DNA of 64,000 nt from JAUWVG01 sp964633715. GTDB taxonomy: Bacteria > Acidobacteriota > Aminicenantia > Aminicenantales > Aminicenantaceae. This document shows, in pieces, positions 17,858 through 26,586 of this stretch. The first letter of the stretch is position 1, and the number at the start of each line of letters is the position of its first letter. The notes beneath the pieces were generated by a model. It was not told the origin of the DNA. It worked only from the letters and a program-made list of their open reading frames with translations, and did no database searches. Location: NCBI GenBank assembly GCA_964633715.1, contig CAZWHQ010000021.1, forward strand, positions 1 through 64,000, given 5' to 3'. Position numbers and translations under genes: made by a program.

Positions 17858-18286
17858 ATGAGCGATATTGCAGTCAGCAAGAAAAAAGAAGAGACGTTGC
17901 AGCAGAAAATGGAGGAGCTTGGGATTTTTGAAAAGGATATAGAAGAAAAGTTTGTTCGTTCTGGTGGCAAAGGCGGACAAAATGTCAATAAAGTGGCCAC
18001 CTGCGTTTATCTCAAACACCTCCCCACAAAGATTGAAGTCAAATGCCAGCAGGAAAGAACACAGGCTCTAAACAGATATCTAGCGAGACGGATTCTCGCA
18101 GACAAGATCGAGGCCCAAATTCTTGGCAAGAAAAGCGAGGAGCAGCAGCGCATCGAAAAAATCAGAAGGCAGAAACGAAAACGTTCGAAAAGAGCCAAAC
18201 TCAAAATGCTGGAAGAAAAAAAGAAGCAGTCTCAAAAAAAAGAAAATCGAGACTTCCGGGCAGATAAGGAATTGGAGAAGTATTGA
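17858..18286 (+). CDS. class I release-factor-like protein (GGQ domain only)
   Basis: This 142-residue protein consists of the peptidyl-tRNA hydrolase domain of release factors: RSGGKGGQNVNKV, with GGQ at 39-41, followed by a very basic C-terminal tail (RRQKRKRSKRAKLK). It has no codon-recognition domain. Such proteins (ArfB/YaeJ, C12orf65-like) release peptides from stalled ribosomes or peptidyl-tRNA; the basic tail would bind the mRNA channel or rRNA. Which rescue class it belongs to is not certain. It is monocistronic and ends in a 21-bp hairpin region shared with the convergent M20 gene. Confidence 0.88.
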   Translation: MSDIAVSKKKEETLQQKMEELGIFEKDIEEKFVRSGGKGGQNVNKVATCVYLKHLPTKIEVKCQQERTQALNRYLARRILADKIEAQILGKKSEEQQRIEKIRRQKRKRSKRAKLKMLEEKKKQSQKKENRDFRADKELEKY

Positions 18287-18315
18287 GTCCAAAAAAAAAT
18301 GTTGAAATCACTTCG

Positions 18316-18365
18316 ACCTGGATAATTCATAAAAAACATTGAAATTTTTTATGAATTATTCAGGT
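18316..18365. terminator. 21-bp hairpin between convergent genes
   Basis: Arms 18316-18336 (starting ACCTGGATAATTCAT) and 18345-18365 pair over 21 positions with one G-T pair and an 8-nt loop. The hairpin spans the gap between the convergent release-factor-like and M20 genes and covers the last codons of the latter. T and A runs sit next to the loop rather than after the stem, so it is not a standard intrinsic terminator. It may end transcription in both directions or be a palindromic repeat. Confidence 0.6.
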
Positions 18366-19586
18366 AGCCAGGTTTACTAAAGAGTGGAGCAGGAGATTAG
18401 CGGCTTTTTCTAGATCTTCCCACTGGATGTTTTCTTCAGGGGAGTGACTGATTCCATCTTCACATGGGATAAAAATCATTCCAGAATCGGTGATATCAGC
18501 TAAAATCTGCGCATCATGACCAGCTCCGCTGGGAAGAGTCATGTTCGGATAATCCAGTTTTCCGCATCCTTCGCTGAGCAAAGCAAGGATCCGATCGGCC
18601 ACCGGTGTCGGTTCTGTTGTGTCAATGATTTTATATGTAAATTCTAAACCGCGTGTTGCGGCCACTTCTTCTGCCATCTCCAGAAGTGATTTGGCCATGG
18701 TTTCAAGAGTGTCTTTGGATGTACTCCGGAAATCCAGCGAAAAATCTGCACGGCCCGGAACGATGCTGAATGCTCCAGGAGACACAAAAACTTTTCCGAT
18801 AGTGACCATACTGCCGTAATGATGTGTGGCCACATGTTGAGTTGCCTTAAGGGCAAAATCTGACAATCCTACAAACGCATCATGACGAAGTTCGAAGGGT
18901 GTCGTACCTGCATGGCTGGCTTTGCCCAGCAAGCTGCACAACCAGTAATTTTTGCCTGCGATCCGGTCCACGATACCGATAGAGATGTCTTCGGCTTCCA
19001 GAACAGGGCCCTGTTCGAGATGGATCTCTAAAAAGGCCTCCAATTCCGGCCGGTCGTTGTGTGCGTTCATGATGGAATCAACAGTGAATTCTGTGCCTTT
19101 GAGTATTTCTGAAAAAGGGAGGCCAAACTGAGTAACTCCCTCCTCAAGGATTTTTCTATCTAAGCGGCCGATAAACGCACGGCTTCCAAGAAAATCCCCT
19201 ACGAGATTTCCTTCTTCATCTGTAAATGAGACCACCTCTAGAGGTTTGACAACAGGGATGTTTTCTTCTTGGATTCGCCTCAGGCACTCGAGTGCTGAGA
19301 GAACTCCTGCCGGCCCATCAAATTTGCCTCCATTGACGACAGAATCGATGTGGGAGCCGGCCATAACTGTTTTTCCCTTTCCGTCGATTCGTCCGAAGAT
19401 GTTTCCTGCTCCGTCCTGACGGACATTTAATCCAGAATTTTGGAACCTGTCTTTGAGCCACTCCCGGGCTTCGAAGTCGGGTTTGCTGAAGGATGGACGA
19501 CTGACACCGTTGTCCTCCGTTTGCCCGATTTGAGAGAGTTCGAGGATGTCTTTTTTCAGCCGTTCGATATGAATTTTTGTGTCCAT
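18360..19586 (-). CDS. M20-family amidohydrolase (allantoate / N-carbamoyl-amino-acid hydrolase type)
   Basis: This 408-residue cytoplasmic metallohydrolase belongs to the HyuC/AllC branch. Metal-ligand segments are GSHIDSV (H79), KFDGPAG (D90), FTDEEGN, HLEQGP and the late GAGHDAQ. Members remove a carbamoyl or ureido group from amino-acid derivatives or allantoate. The ATG at 19586 is used because a strong AGGGGGGGA site lies 5 nt upstream; the TTG just before it is possible. It is the last gene of the minus-strand operon after pdxJ, 11 nt away. The substrate is unknown. Confidence 0.88.
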   Translation of the reverse strand: MDTKIHIERLKKDILELSQIGQTEDNGVSRPSFSKPDFEAREWLKDRFQNSGLNVRQDGAGNIFGRIDGKGKTVMAGSHIDSVVNGGKFDGPAGVLSALECLRRIQEENIPVVKPLEVVSFTDEEGNLVGDFLGSRAFIGRLDRKILEEGVTQFGLPFSEILKGTEFTVDSIMNAHNDRPELEAFLEIHLEQGPVLEAEDISIGIVDRIAGKNYWLCSLLGKASHAGTTPFELRHDAFVGLSDFALKATQHVATHHYGSMVTIGKVFVSPGAFSIVPGRADFSLDFRSTSKDTLETMAKSLLEMAEEVAATRGLEFTYKIIDTTEPTPVADRILALLSEGCGKLDYPNMTLPSGAGHDAQILADITDSGMIFIPCEDGISHSPEENIQWEDLEKAANLLLHSLVNLAT

Positions 19587-19597
19587 CAAATCCCCCC

Positions 19598-20308
19598 CTA
19601 TTCGATAAGTGCGGCCATTTCTCGAACAGCCAGATCGATTCCAACGATTGCAGCCCGTGCCACAATAGAAAAACCGATGCTGAATTCCACAATTTCCGGG
19701 AGTCTGGTTATAGGATGAATATTCTTGTAATCCAGTCCATGACCGGCATGGATTTCCAGTCCCTTTTGAAAACCATGTGCCGCTGCGGTTTTTATTTCCT
19801 CATAGGCAAGATTTTGTTCTTCTCCGGTCCGTGAATCCGCGTATTTTCCGGTATTTATCTCGATCAGGTCCACTCCGACTCGATGACAGGCGTCGATCTG
19901 CCCCACGTCGGGATCGACAAAAATACTGACGCGGATTCCTTCGTTTTTCAGGTCTTGGATATGGGCAGTCAGATGATCTTCGTTTGCCATTACATCCAAT
20001 CCCCCTTCGGTGGTCAATTCTTCCGGCCGTTCGGGAACCAGAGAGACGACATCGGGCCTCACATCCAAAGCGATATTCTTCATTTCATTTGTGGCGGCCA
20101 TCTCAATATTGAGTTTAGTCTTGATGGCTTCTTTGAGCAAGTGAAGGTCCCGTTCCTTAATGTGACGTCTATCGGTTCTAATATGGCAGACGATACCTTC
20201 TGCGCCTGCTATTTCTGATAAAAGAGCCGCTAAAAGGGGTTCGGGTTCAGAACTTCTTCTGGCTTCTCTCAAGGTTGCAAAATGATCGATATTGACTGCA
20301 AGTCTCAT
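19598..20308 (-). CDS. pdxJ: pyridoxine 5'-phosphate synthase
   Basis: This 236-residue TIM-barrel enzyme condenses 3-amino-2-oxopropyl phosphate with 1-deoxyxylulose 5-phosphate in vitamin B6 synthesis. Recognisable segments are the N terminus LAVNIDHFATLREAR, CHIRTDRRHI, ALDVRPDVVSLVPERPEELTTEGG and the C-terminal VEFSIGFSIVARA. The start at 20308 follows GGGAGGAG by 5 nt, and upstream in-frame codons overlap glmM. It follows glmM by 16 nt in the same operon. Confidence 0.96.
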   Translation of the reverse strand: MRLAVNIDHFATLREARRSSEPEPLLAALLSEIAGAEGIVCHIRTDRRHIKERDLHLLKEAIKTKLNIEMAATNEMKNIALDVRPDVVSLVPERPEELTTEGGLDVMANEDHLTAHIQDLKNEGIRVSIFVDPDVGQIDACHRVGVDLIEINTGKYADSRTGEEQNLAYEEIKTAAAHGFQKGLEIHAGHGLDYKNIHPITRLPEIVEFSIGFSIVARAAIVGIDLAVREMAALIE

Positions 20309-20324
20309 TTTTCTCCTCCCGTTT

Positions 20325-21662
20325 TTATCCAAGATATTTTGAGATGACCGCGGCCATATTTTCTGCTTCAGCCTGGATTTGACTTTTTTCTTTTCCCTCG
20401 ATCATGATGCGAGCGAGTGGTTCTGTCCCTGAATAACGGAGGTCAAGGCGGCCCTCATGCCCTAGGCTGTCTTTTATCCGGCCCATGGTGTCGAGAATCT
20501 CGGGGAAAAGGTTGAAATCTTTCTTTTTTGCCACCTCTACATTCAACAGGATCTGCGGACTTTCTTTAAAATCCGAAACGAGCCGGGAAAGGGGAGTATT
20601 TTTTGTCAACATGACTTCACAGATCTTCAGGCTGGTCAAAATGCCGTCTCCGCTCGGGCATTCCTCGAGAAATATAGTGTGCCCGGACTGCTCTCCGCCT
20701 AGGTTGGCGTTCAGCTCGACCATCTGTTCCCGGACATATTTATCTCCGACTTGAGTTCTGACGAGTTTTATGTCCATTCTCTCCAGGGCTGTATCGAGCC
20801 CGATGTTGCTCATTGTGGTGGCCACAACGGTATTCGATTTCAAGCGCCCTAATTCCTTAAGATATTGGGAACAGACAAACAGCGTGTGGTCTCCATTAAG
20901 GATGGTTCCTTTTTCATCGACACAGAGGGCCCTGTCAGCATCCCCATCATAGGCCACGCCAATATCTGCTCCAAAATCCTTGACTGTCTGAGCGAGAATC
21001 TCTGGATGCAGGGAGCCGCAGTTGAAGTTAATATTTTTTCCGTTGGGAGAAGCATTTATAGGAAAAACTTTGAATCCCAGGTCTGAATATATTTCAGGAG
21101 CGAAGAATGAACTGGCTCCATTTGCACAATCGAGGACAATTTTATAGGGTTTCTCCATCCGAATGTCAATAAATTGATCCTTGAGAAAATCTTTGTATTC
21201 TTTGATAAGTTTTCTATCGGGGAGGGCGTTGGCCACTTCTCGAGTATTGCTGTCGTGGGAAGTCCGCATAGTCTCCTCGAGCTTGTTCTCCCAAATATCA
21301 CTTATTTTTGTTCCTTGTGGAGAAAATATTTTGATGCCATTATCTTGAAAGGGATTGTGTGATGCAGAGATGACAATACCTGCCGAGAAAGTATGCTTGC
21401 TTGTCAGATAAGAGAGGGCTGGTGTGGGAATTACTCCCAAGGACACCGCTTCACCCGAGGCCTCTTTAATGCCCTGACAAAGAGCATCATGGAGCCATAT
21501 CCCCGATTCTCTGGGGTCCCTTCCGATGAGGACATGAGGATCTAGCCCTTCGTCCTTGAGGAGTGCGATCAATCCTTTTCCCAGTTTGAGGACAGAAGAA
21601 TAATCGAGGGGGAATTGTCCGGCCACTGCGCGTATCCCATCCGTTCCAAACAACCTGTCCAT
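20325..21662 (-). CDS. glmM: phosphoglucosamine mutase
   Basis: This 445-residue enzyme converts glucosamine 6-phosphate to glucosamine 1-phosphate for UDP-GlcNAc, and so for peptidoglycan and LPS. The active-site serine is S101 in ISASHNPFQDNG. The metal loop is DGDADR, and the sugar-ring and phosphate motifs GGEQSGH and RYSGTEPLARIM are present. The gene follows cdaR by 15 nt. The cdaA-cdaR-glmM block is the same set found in Gram-positive bacteria, where CdaR and GlmM modulate the cyclase. Confidence 0.96.
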   Translation of the reverse strand: MDRLFGTDGIRAVAGQFPLDYSSVLKLGKGLIALLKDEGLDPHVLIGRDPRESGIWLHDALCQGIKEASGEAVSLGVIPTPALSYLTSKHTFSAGIVISASHNPFQDNGIKIFSPQGTKISDIWENKLEETMRTSHDSNTREVANALPDRKLIKEYKDFLKDQFIDIRMEKPYKIVLDCANGASSFFAPEIYSDLGFKVFPINASPNGKNINFNCGSLHPEILAQTVKDFGADIGVAYDGDADRALCVDEKGTILNGDHTLFVCSQYLKELGRLKSNTVVATTMSNIGLDTALERMDIKLVRTQVGDKYVREQMVELNANLGGEQSGHTIFLEECPSGDGILTSLKICEVMLTKNTPLSRLVSDFKESPQILLNVEVAKKKDFNLFPEILDTMGRIKDSLGHEGRLDLRYSGTEPLARIMIEGKEKSQIQAEAENMAAVISKYLG

Positions 21663-21677
21663 CTTATGCTGCTTCCT

Positions 21678-22388
21678 TTACGCTCTCTTTCTCTTTTTCT
21701 TTTCTGGGATATATTCTTCCGGATTTTTCTCTTCAATGATGAATCTGACCGTGATGACTGTTTCAAAAGAGGCTACATGAAGAGCGGGGTCAGGGAGGAT
21801 GAGGTCGGTTTGCATGTCAATGGATCCGGTTAGAGAAGAGAGGTCGATTGGGCTGGTTCTGACCGTTTCGGTGTCTTTCACTTTGCTTTCAGGGCCGATG
21901 ACGGACACCTCTTTTGGGATAACGTCTACACTTACAATCGTCAGGTTTTCCGGTAATTGCCCGACATAGATAGGTTTAACTTCCAACAAAATCTCTCTCG
22001 ACCTTTCCAGACGCATCATGACGTGGCTCGGAGAGATTTCTTTGACTTCTGCTCCTTGAGGATAACTTATCATATTCCGGTTTATAGGGAATTCAGTCTG
22101 TTCCACGCGGGCTGTCGAGAGATCTAGCCTGGCCTGGACTGTTCCAGAATTTATCATGTCGATCAGTCTTTGGGGAGCCTTGATGGTGACATCTATCGTG
22201 GGGGGAGGTTTTTCAACAATTTCCATGCCCGCGGGTACGTTATCAAGCAGCAGGGGAACTGATAAGGATGTTTCAAAAGAGAGTTTTTCTTCCGGGATGA
22301 TTATAAACCAGATTACAAGAGCGAGGAGGAAAGAAAACAATTTGAGCCCCCAGTTTCTGACAAATATATTTCTAAGAATCTTATTCAT
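21678..22388 (-). CDS. cdaR: YbbR-domain protein, CdaA regulator-like
   Basis: This 236-residue protein has one N-terminal membrane helix (LFSFLLALVIWFIIIP) followed by two tandem YbbR beta-domains (about 35-125 and 130-220) that would lie outside the membrane. The very basic tail PEKKKRKRA ends the protein. CdaR proteins bind and modulate the diadenylate cyclase CdaA, whose gene lies 7 nt upstream. Four YbbR repeats are usual in Firmicutes, so this is a short version. Confidence 0.85.
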   Translation of the reverse strand: MNKILRNIFVRNWGLKLFSFLLALVIWFIIIPEEKLSFETSLSVPLLLDNVPAGMEIVEKPPPTIDVTIKAPQRLIDMINSGTVQARLDLSTARVEQTEFPINRNMISYPQGAEVKEISPSHVMMRLERSREILLEVKPIYVGQLPENLTIVSVDVIPKEVSVIGPESKVKDTETVRTSPIDLSSLTGSIDMQTDLILPDPALHVASFETVITVRFIIEEKNPEEYIPEKKKRKRA

Positions 22389-22395
22389 TGGAGTG

Positions 22396-23163
22396 CTATT
22401 TCAAATAATGGAGCAAGCTTTCTTTGAGTTTGCTCAGCTCAAGGCCCTGTTTTAAACTCCCTTTTGTGGCCAGTGAGATGGCCCCTGTTTCTTCTGACAC
22501 AACGATGACGGCGGCATCTGTTTCCTGGGACAGACCGATGGCTGCCAGATGCCGGGTCCGTGTCAAGAATTGTTTTCCCAGGTTATGCGTGGCTGGAAGA
22601 GGAAGGAGGCAGCCTGCGGCAAGAATTTTATTGCCCCTGAGAATGACAGCTCCGTCATGGAGGGGAGAATGAGGGAAAAAGATACTGACCAAAAGATCTT
22701 TCGACACGTCCGCATCTATATTTGTCCCACGGTCTGCATAACTTTTAAGAGAGATATTCTTCTCAAGGGCGATCAGTGCCCCAATTTTTTTTTTAGACAT
22801 GGTGCTGACGGAGAGGAAAATATCCTCGGCTTTTTCTTTGAATGCTCTGGCGGCAAGAGGATTCCTGAATGACCGGGATCCGATGGACGTGAGAAATCTT
22901 CTGATTTCTGGAGCAAAAAGAATGATTATGCCGATGATCAAATAGTTGATAAACGTACGGATCAGCCATTGTGTGACATAGAGATTTCCGATCTGGGCCA
23001 CAAGAAAGAGAACCCCAACGATCCCCAATCCGATGGCCATTTGATAGGCTTTGGTGTCTTTAATGAGCCGCAAGAAGGAATAGAGAATGATCGTAACGAG
23101 AATGATGTCAAAGAGATCGCCGATGGTGGCGCGGGTTAGGGCATCGATAATGTTAGAAAACAT
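22396..23163 (-). CDS. cdaA: membrane diadenylate cyclase (c-di-AMP synthase)
   Basis: This 255-residue protein has three N-terminal membrane helices (about 15-85) and a DAC domain (about 105-235). The substrate motif DGA is at 170-172 (LHDGAVILRG). The second motif reads RTRHLAAIG, so the usual RHR is R204-H205-L206: its third residue is leucine. EETGAIS is present. CdaA makes c-di-AMP from two ATP. The gene overlaps the end of folP by 11 nt and precedes cdaR and glmM. Whether the R-to-L change affects activity is open; the rest of the domain looks intact. Confidence 0.92.
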   Translation of the reverse strand: MFSNIIDALTRATIGDLFDIILVTIILYSFLRLIKDTKAYQMAIGLGIVGVLFLVAQIGNLYVTQWLIRTFINYLIIGIIILFAPEIRRFLTSIGSRSFRNPLAARAFKEKAEDIFLSVSTMSKKKIGALIALEKNISLKSYADRGTNIDADVSKDLLVSIFFPHSPLHDGAVILRGNKILAAGCLLPLPATHNLGKQFLTRTRHLAAIGLSQETDAAVIVVSEETGAISLATKGSLKQGLELSKLKESLLHYLK

Positions 23164-24055
23164 AACGCTGCTTTTCCCCTATGTCGTTTAGTGAAGGTTC
23201 GTCCGGTTTTTTTTCGTTGAGGATCGCATCAGCAACAAGAACTGCCTTTTTCGTGGCCGCCACGTCGTGCACTCTGACCAGATGAGCGCCCTGTGATACA
23301 CTCAGAACTGCTGCAGATAGGCTCCCTTCTAATCTATCCTGAGGAGTTGTGTCCACAATTTTTCCGATAAAAGACTTGCGCGACAGACCTACAAGCATGG
23401 GACGTCCCAAATCTTCAAAGAAAAAAAGGTTTCGGATTAAGCTGAGGTTGTCCTTAAATTTTTTTCCAAATCCGATTCCAGGATCGATGATAATTTTTTC
23501 TCTCTTTATCCCTGACGAAACAGCCGTGTTTATTCTCTCTTGAAAAAAAGCTTTAACTTCTGCCAGGAGATTTTCATAGAATGGATTCTCCTGCATGGTT
23601 TTGGGATCCCCTTTCATGTGCATCAGGATAACGGGAGCCCCTCTCTCGGCAGCCAGCGGCAGCATATCAGAATCGAACTGGAAAGAACTGATGTCGTTGA
23701 TGATATCGGTCCCGGCATCTAGAGCTCTACGTGCCACCTCTGCCTTTGTCGTGTCGACAGAGAGAAAAATGTCCGAGTGTTCTCGCAGTTCGGATATAAC
23801 CGGCAGAATGCGGCGCAGCTCTTCCTCAACCGGGATACGGTCAGATCCGGGCCGGGTACTTTCCCCTCCCACATCGAGGATATCGGCGCCTTCCTTGATC
23901 AGATCTAATCCATGCTTAACGGCTTTATCTCGATCAAAATGAAGATTTCCATCAGAAAAGGAATCAGGAGTCACATTGAGGATACCCATAATCCAAGTGC
24001 GCTGGCCAAGAGCATATTCCTGCCCCTTAACCTGAAGAGTAACCTGGTTTCTCAA
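23153..24055 (-). CDS. folP: dihydropteroate synthase
   Basis: This 300-residue enzyme of folate synthesis joins p-aminobenzoate to the pterin. Signature motifs are MGILNVTPDSFSDG near residue 23, the pterin loop DVGGESTRPGSD, SVDTTK, ND(I)SSF, and the later GIGFGK and GLSRKSFIG. The gene follows ftsH by only 2 nt and overlaps cdaA by 11 nt. The ftsH-folP-glmM order is the same as in enterobacteria, with the c-di-AMP genes inserted. Confidence 0.96.
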   Translation of the reverse strand: MRNQVTLQVKGQEYALGQRTWIMGILNVTPDSFSDGNLHFDRDKAVKHGLDLIKEGADILDVGGESTRPGSDRIPVEEELRRILPVISELREHSDIFLSVDTTKAEVARRALDAGTDIINDISSFQFDSDMLPLAAERGAPVILMHMKGDPKTMQENPFYENLLAEVKAFFQERINTAVSSGIKREKIIIDPGIGFGKKFKDNLSLIRNLFFFEDLGRPMLVGLSRKSFIGKIVDTTPQDRLEGSLSAAVLSVSQGAHLVRVHDVAATKKAVLVADAILNEKKPDEPSLNDIGEKQRYVF

Positions 24056-24057
24056 TT

Positions 24058-25971
24058 TTATGCTTTTGCTGATGCTGGCTTGGCGGTTCGTTTTTCTCCT
24101 TTGGAAGTTTTCCTGGTCTTTTTTTGTGGTTCTTTTCGTTTTTGAGCAGCGGCGCTGTTTTTCGGCAGTTTTTTCCCTTCGATGAGGGTTTTGATCTCCC
24201 TGGAATCCAGGATCTCTCTTTCCAGAAGTGCTTCGGCTATTTTTATCAACTTGGTTTTATTATTTTTTAAGATCTCTTCGGCCCTGTTGTAATTTCGGCC
24301 GATGATGTTTTTAACCTCTTCATCGATGTGCTCGGCTGTTTTCTCGCTGAAATTTTTATGCATAGCAAGATCTTTTCCAAGGAAGACCAGATCATCTCGT
24401 TCGCCGAAGGTGAGCGGGCCGAGTGCGGACATTCCGTACTGACAGACCATTTTCCGGGCGATATCGGTGGCCCTTTCAAAGTCACTGGCCGCACCGGTTG
24501 TTGTCTTTTCGAGGAAAAGAATTTCGGCTACACGTCCGGCAAGCAGTACGGACAGTTGGGCTTCCAGGTATTTCTTGGAATGAGTGTACCGGTCATCGAT
24601 AGGGAGCTGCTGTGTAAGTCCAAGAGCCAGGCCCCGGGGAATGATGGTGACCTTATGGATGGGATCGGCTTCAGGAATAAGAGATGCGGTGAGCGCATGT
24701 CCCGCTTCGTGGAAGGCCGTGCTTTTTTTCTCTTCGTCGCTGATGATCATGCTTTTTCTTTCCACGCCCATCAGAACCTTATCCTTGGACGATTCAAAAT
24801 CCAGCATGGAAACGGTGTCTTGCCCGTGGCGGGCTGCCAGGAGAGCCGCTTCGTTAACCAGGTTGGCTAAATCGGCGCCGGAAAAGCCTGGAGTGGACCG
24901 GGCTATAACTCCAAGATTGACGTTTTTAGCCAGAGGGATTTTTCGGACATGAACTCTCATAATTTCTTCACGCCCTTTAAGATCAGGCATATTGACAACG
25001 ATCCTGCGGTCGAAGCGGCCGGGCCGCAGAAGGGCGCTGTCCAGAATATCAGGCCTATTGGTAGCGGCAATAAGTATAATTCCCTCATTGGAATCAAAAC
25101 CATCCATTTCGACGAGGAGTTGATTAAGTGTTTGTTCTCTTTCGTCATGGCCCCCACCTAAACCGGCTCCTCTCTGTCTGCCAACAGCGTCGATTTCATC
25201 GATGAAAATCAGGCATGGGGCATGTTTTTTCCCCTGATCGAACAAATCTCGAACACGGGATGCTCCGACCCCGACAAACATCTCTACAAAATCGGAACCG
25301 CTGATGGAAAAAAATGGGACATCGGCTTCCCCAGCGACGGCTCGGGCGAGAAGTGTCTTTCCTGTTCCAGGAGCGCCAATAAGGATAACACCCTTAGGGA
25401 TACGGCCTCCGAGTTTTTGAAATCTCTGAGGGTCCTTTAGAAATTCGATGATTTCCTGGAGTTCTTCCTTGGCTTCCTTGACTCCCGCGACGTCCTTGAA
25501 TGTGGCTTTTTTCTGTACGGCTGAAAATAATTTTGCCCGGCTTTTACCGAAAGAAAGGGCTTTGTTGCCTCCAGACTGCATCTGTCTCATAAAAAAGACC
25601 CAAAAGAGGATAAGGATAAGAATCGGGAACCAGGTGAAAAGATAGGAGTACCAAGGGTTGCGGGATGTGTCATTGACTTTGATATTCACCTTGTTTTCTC
25701 GAAGTGTCGTAACAAGTCCGTCGAATTTTTCTGTCGAAACGGTTTTAAATTCCGATCCGTCCGCGTAGTTACCGGTAATTTGGTTTCCTGTAATCTCCAC
25801 ATCAGTGACAAGTCCGTCTTCGACTTCGTTGAGGAAATTACTGAAATCTACGTCCTTTTTAAGGGCGTTAGGTGATTGAAGAAGGCTCCAGAGGATGATG
25901 ATAATGATTCCGGCTGCGATCCAAAAAAGTATGTTTCTGTATGAGGTGAGTTGTTTTTTTTGTTTGGACAT
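24058..25971 (-). CDS. ftsH: ATP-dependent zinc metalloprotease FtsH
   Basis: This 637-residue membrane protease degrades membrane and regulatory proteins. Two N-terminal membrane helices (about 13-31 and 109-128) flank a small periplasmic domain. The AAA+ module has Walker A GAPGTGKT (199-206), Walker B LIFIDEID and the arginine-finger segment RPGRFDRR. The M41 protease site HEAGH is at 421-425. The tail is rich in Lys, Ala and Ser. It is the first gene of the ftsH-folP-cdaA-cdaR-glmM-pdxJ operon, with a sigma-70-type promoter just upstream. Confidence 0.97.
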   Translation of the reverse strand: MSKQKKQLTSYRNILFWIAAGIIIIILWSLLQSPNALKKDVDFSNFLNEVEDGLVTDVEITGNQITGNYADGSEFKTVSTEKFDGLVTTLRENKVNIKVNDTSRNPWYSYLFTWFPILILILFWVFFMRQMQSGGNKALSFGKSRAKLFSAVQKKATFKDVAGVKEAKEELQEIIEFLKDPQRFQKLGGRIPKGVILIGAPGTGKTLLARAVAGEADVPFFSISGSDFVEMFVGVGASRVRDLFDQGKKHAPCLIFIDEIDAVGRQRGAGLGGGHDEREQTLNQLLVEMDGFDSNEGIILIAATNRPDILDSALLRPGRFDRRIVVNMPDLKGREEIMRVHVRKIPLAKNVNLGVIARSTPGFSGADLANLVNEAALLAARHGQDTVSMLDFESSKDKVLMGVERKSMIISDEEKKSTAFHEAGHALTASLIPEADPIHKVTIIPRGLALGLTQQLPIDDRYTHSKKYLEAQLSVLLAGRVAEILFLEKTTTGAASDFERATDIARKMVCQYGMSALGPLTFGERDDLVFLGKDLAMHKNFSEKTAEHIDEEVKNIIGRNYNRAEEILKNNKTKLIKIAEALLEREILDSREIKTLIEGKKLPKNSAAAQKRKEPQKKTRKTSKGEKRTAKPASAKA

Positions 25972-25994
25972 TATAAGTTCCTTTTTAAGATTTC

Positions 25995-26023
25995 ATTCTA
26001 GCATGTTTTGCCTGAATTGTTAA
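25995..26023 (-). promoter_or_regulatory. sigma-70-type promoter of the ftsH operon
   Basis: On the minus strand TTAACA (26023-26018) and TAGAAT (26000-25995) are 17 nt apart. Transcription would start near 25988, close to the ATG at 25971, with AAGGA in between. It is the only good -35/-10 pair upstream of the seven-gene operon. Confidence 0.55.
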
Positions 26024-26128
26024 TAAAACATTTCGGATTTGTCGGGATTAAAAGGGAAAATGAGAACCTTTATGGCCTTTTTATCTTCCAATAGGAGTAC
26101 GAATGGGCGTCACATTTATTCAATTGAC

Positions 26129-26157
26129 TTGACTGAAAATAGGAGATTTAGTAAGAT
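26129..26157 (+). promoter_or_regulatory. sigma-70-type promoter of tRNA-Ala
   Basis: TTGACT (26129-26134) and TAAGAT (26152-26157) are 17 nt apart and end 14 nt before the mature tRNA 5' end, as expected for a tRNA promoter with a very short leader. Confidence 0.6.
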
Positions 26158-26171
26158 AAATTCACTCAGGT

Positions 26172-26247
26172 GGGGCTGTAGCTCAGCTGGGAGAGTGCTT
26201 GACTGGCAGTCAAGAGGTCGTGGGTTCGATCCCCATCAGCTCCACCA
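26172..26247 (+). tRNA. tRNA-Ala (anticodon GGC)
   Basis: This 76-nt cloverleaf has a 7-bp acceptor stem GGGGCTG/CAGCTCC (one G-T pair), the D arm GCTC-AGCTGGGA-GAGT, an anticodon stem CTTGA/TCAAG with loop CTGGCAG (anticodon GGC, decoding GCC/GCU), and a T arm with GGTTCGATCC. The discriminator base is A and CCA is encoded. The G3-T70 wobble, the identity element for alanine, is present. Confidence 0.97.
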
Positions 26248-26586
26248 TTATAATCCCCCATATAAGCCTTTAGAAACAATAAGTTGCAAGGATTTTTTCA
26301 AAATCCCCGTTTACTCAATTTTCATCAATTTTGAGCAATTTTGAGTGGTCCGAATTTAGTCAAAACGAGATAACCATCAAGAGATCCTGTTGGACACTTC
26401 AAGGAGCCATTTCCAGACTGGCCTCCCTGGAGTTGACAATGCGAAGGAGGGGCGTGCAGCATTGAAGGAATAAGCATCGGGGGGTATGGGGAATTCGGTA
26501 TCTGAGGGGGGGATCAATCGCTTGCTTTTTAAAAATCCTTAGGTTAGTTTAAATTCTTGTTATTACGATGTGAAAGGAGGTTATTC
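26248..26586. other. 339-nt gap after tRNA-Ala: hairpin, 10-nt tandem repeats, possible insertion-sequence remnant
   Basis: No gene is supported here. A small hairpin GGATTTT-TTC-AAAATCC (26290-26306) may end the tRNA transcript. Three head-to-tail 10-nt units follow at 26316-26345 (CAATTTTCAT, then CAATTTTGAG twice), directly followed by TGGTCCGAATTT. Repeats of this kind recall ends of IS21-type insertion sequences, so this could be a leftover end; no transposase frame is present. The last 20 nt hold the ribosome site AAAGGAGGT of the C69 peptidase gene. A weak match (13/19 by eye) to the DtxR/IdeR box begins at 26539. Confidence 0.5.

Noticed and set aside
24328..24952. Long plus-strand frames opposite ftsH
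   Set aside because: They are antisense shadows of a clearly conserved gene, without ribosome sites or recognisable motifs.
26316..26345. CRISPR-like repeats after tRNA-Ala
   Set aside because: Units are only 10 nt and directly adjacent with no spacers.
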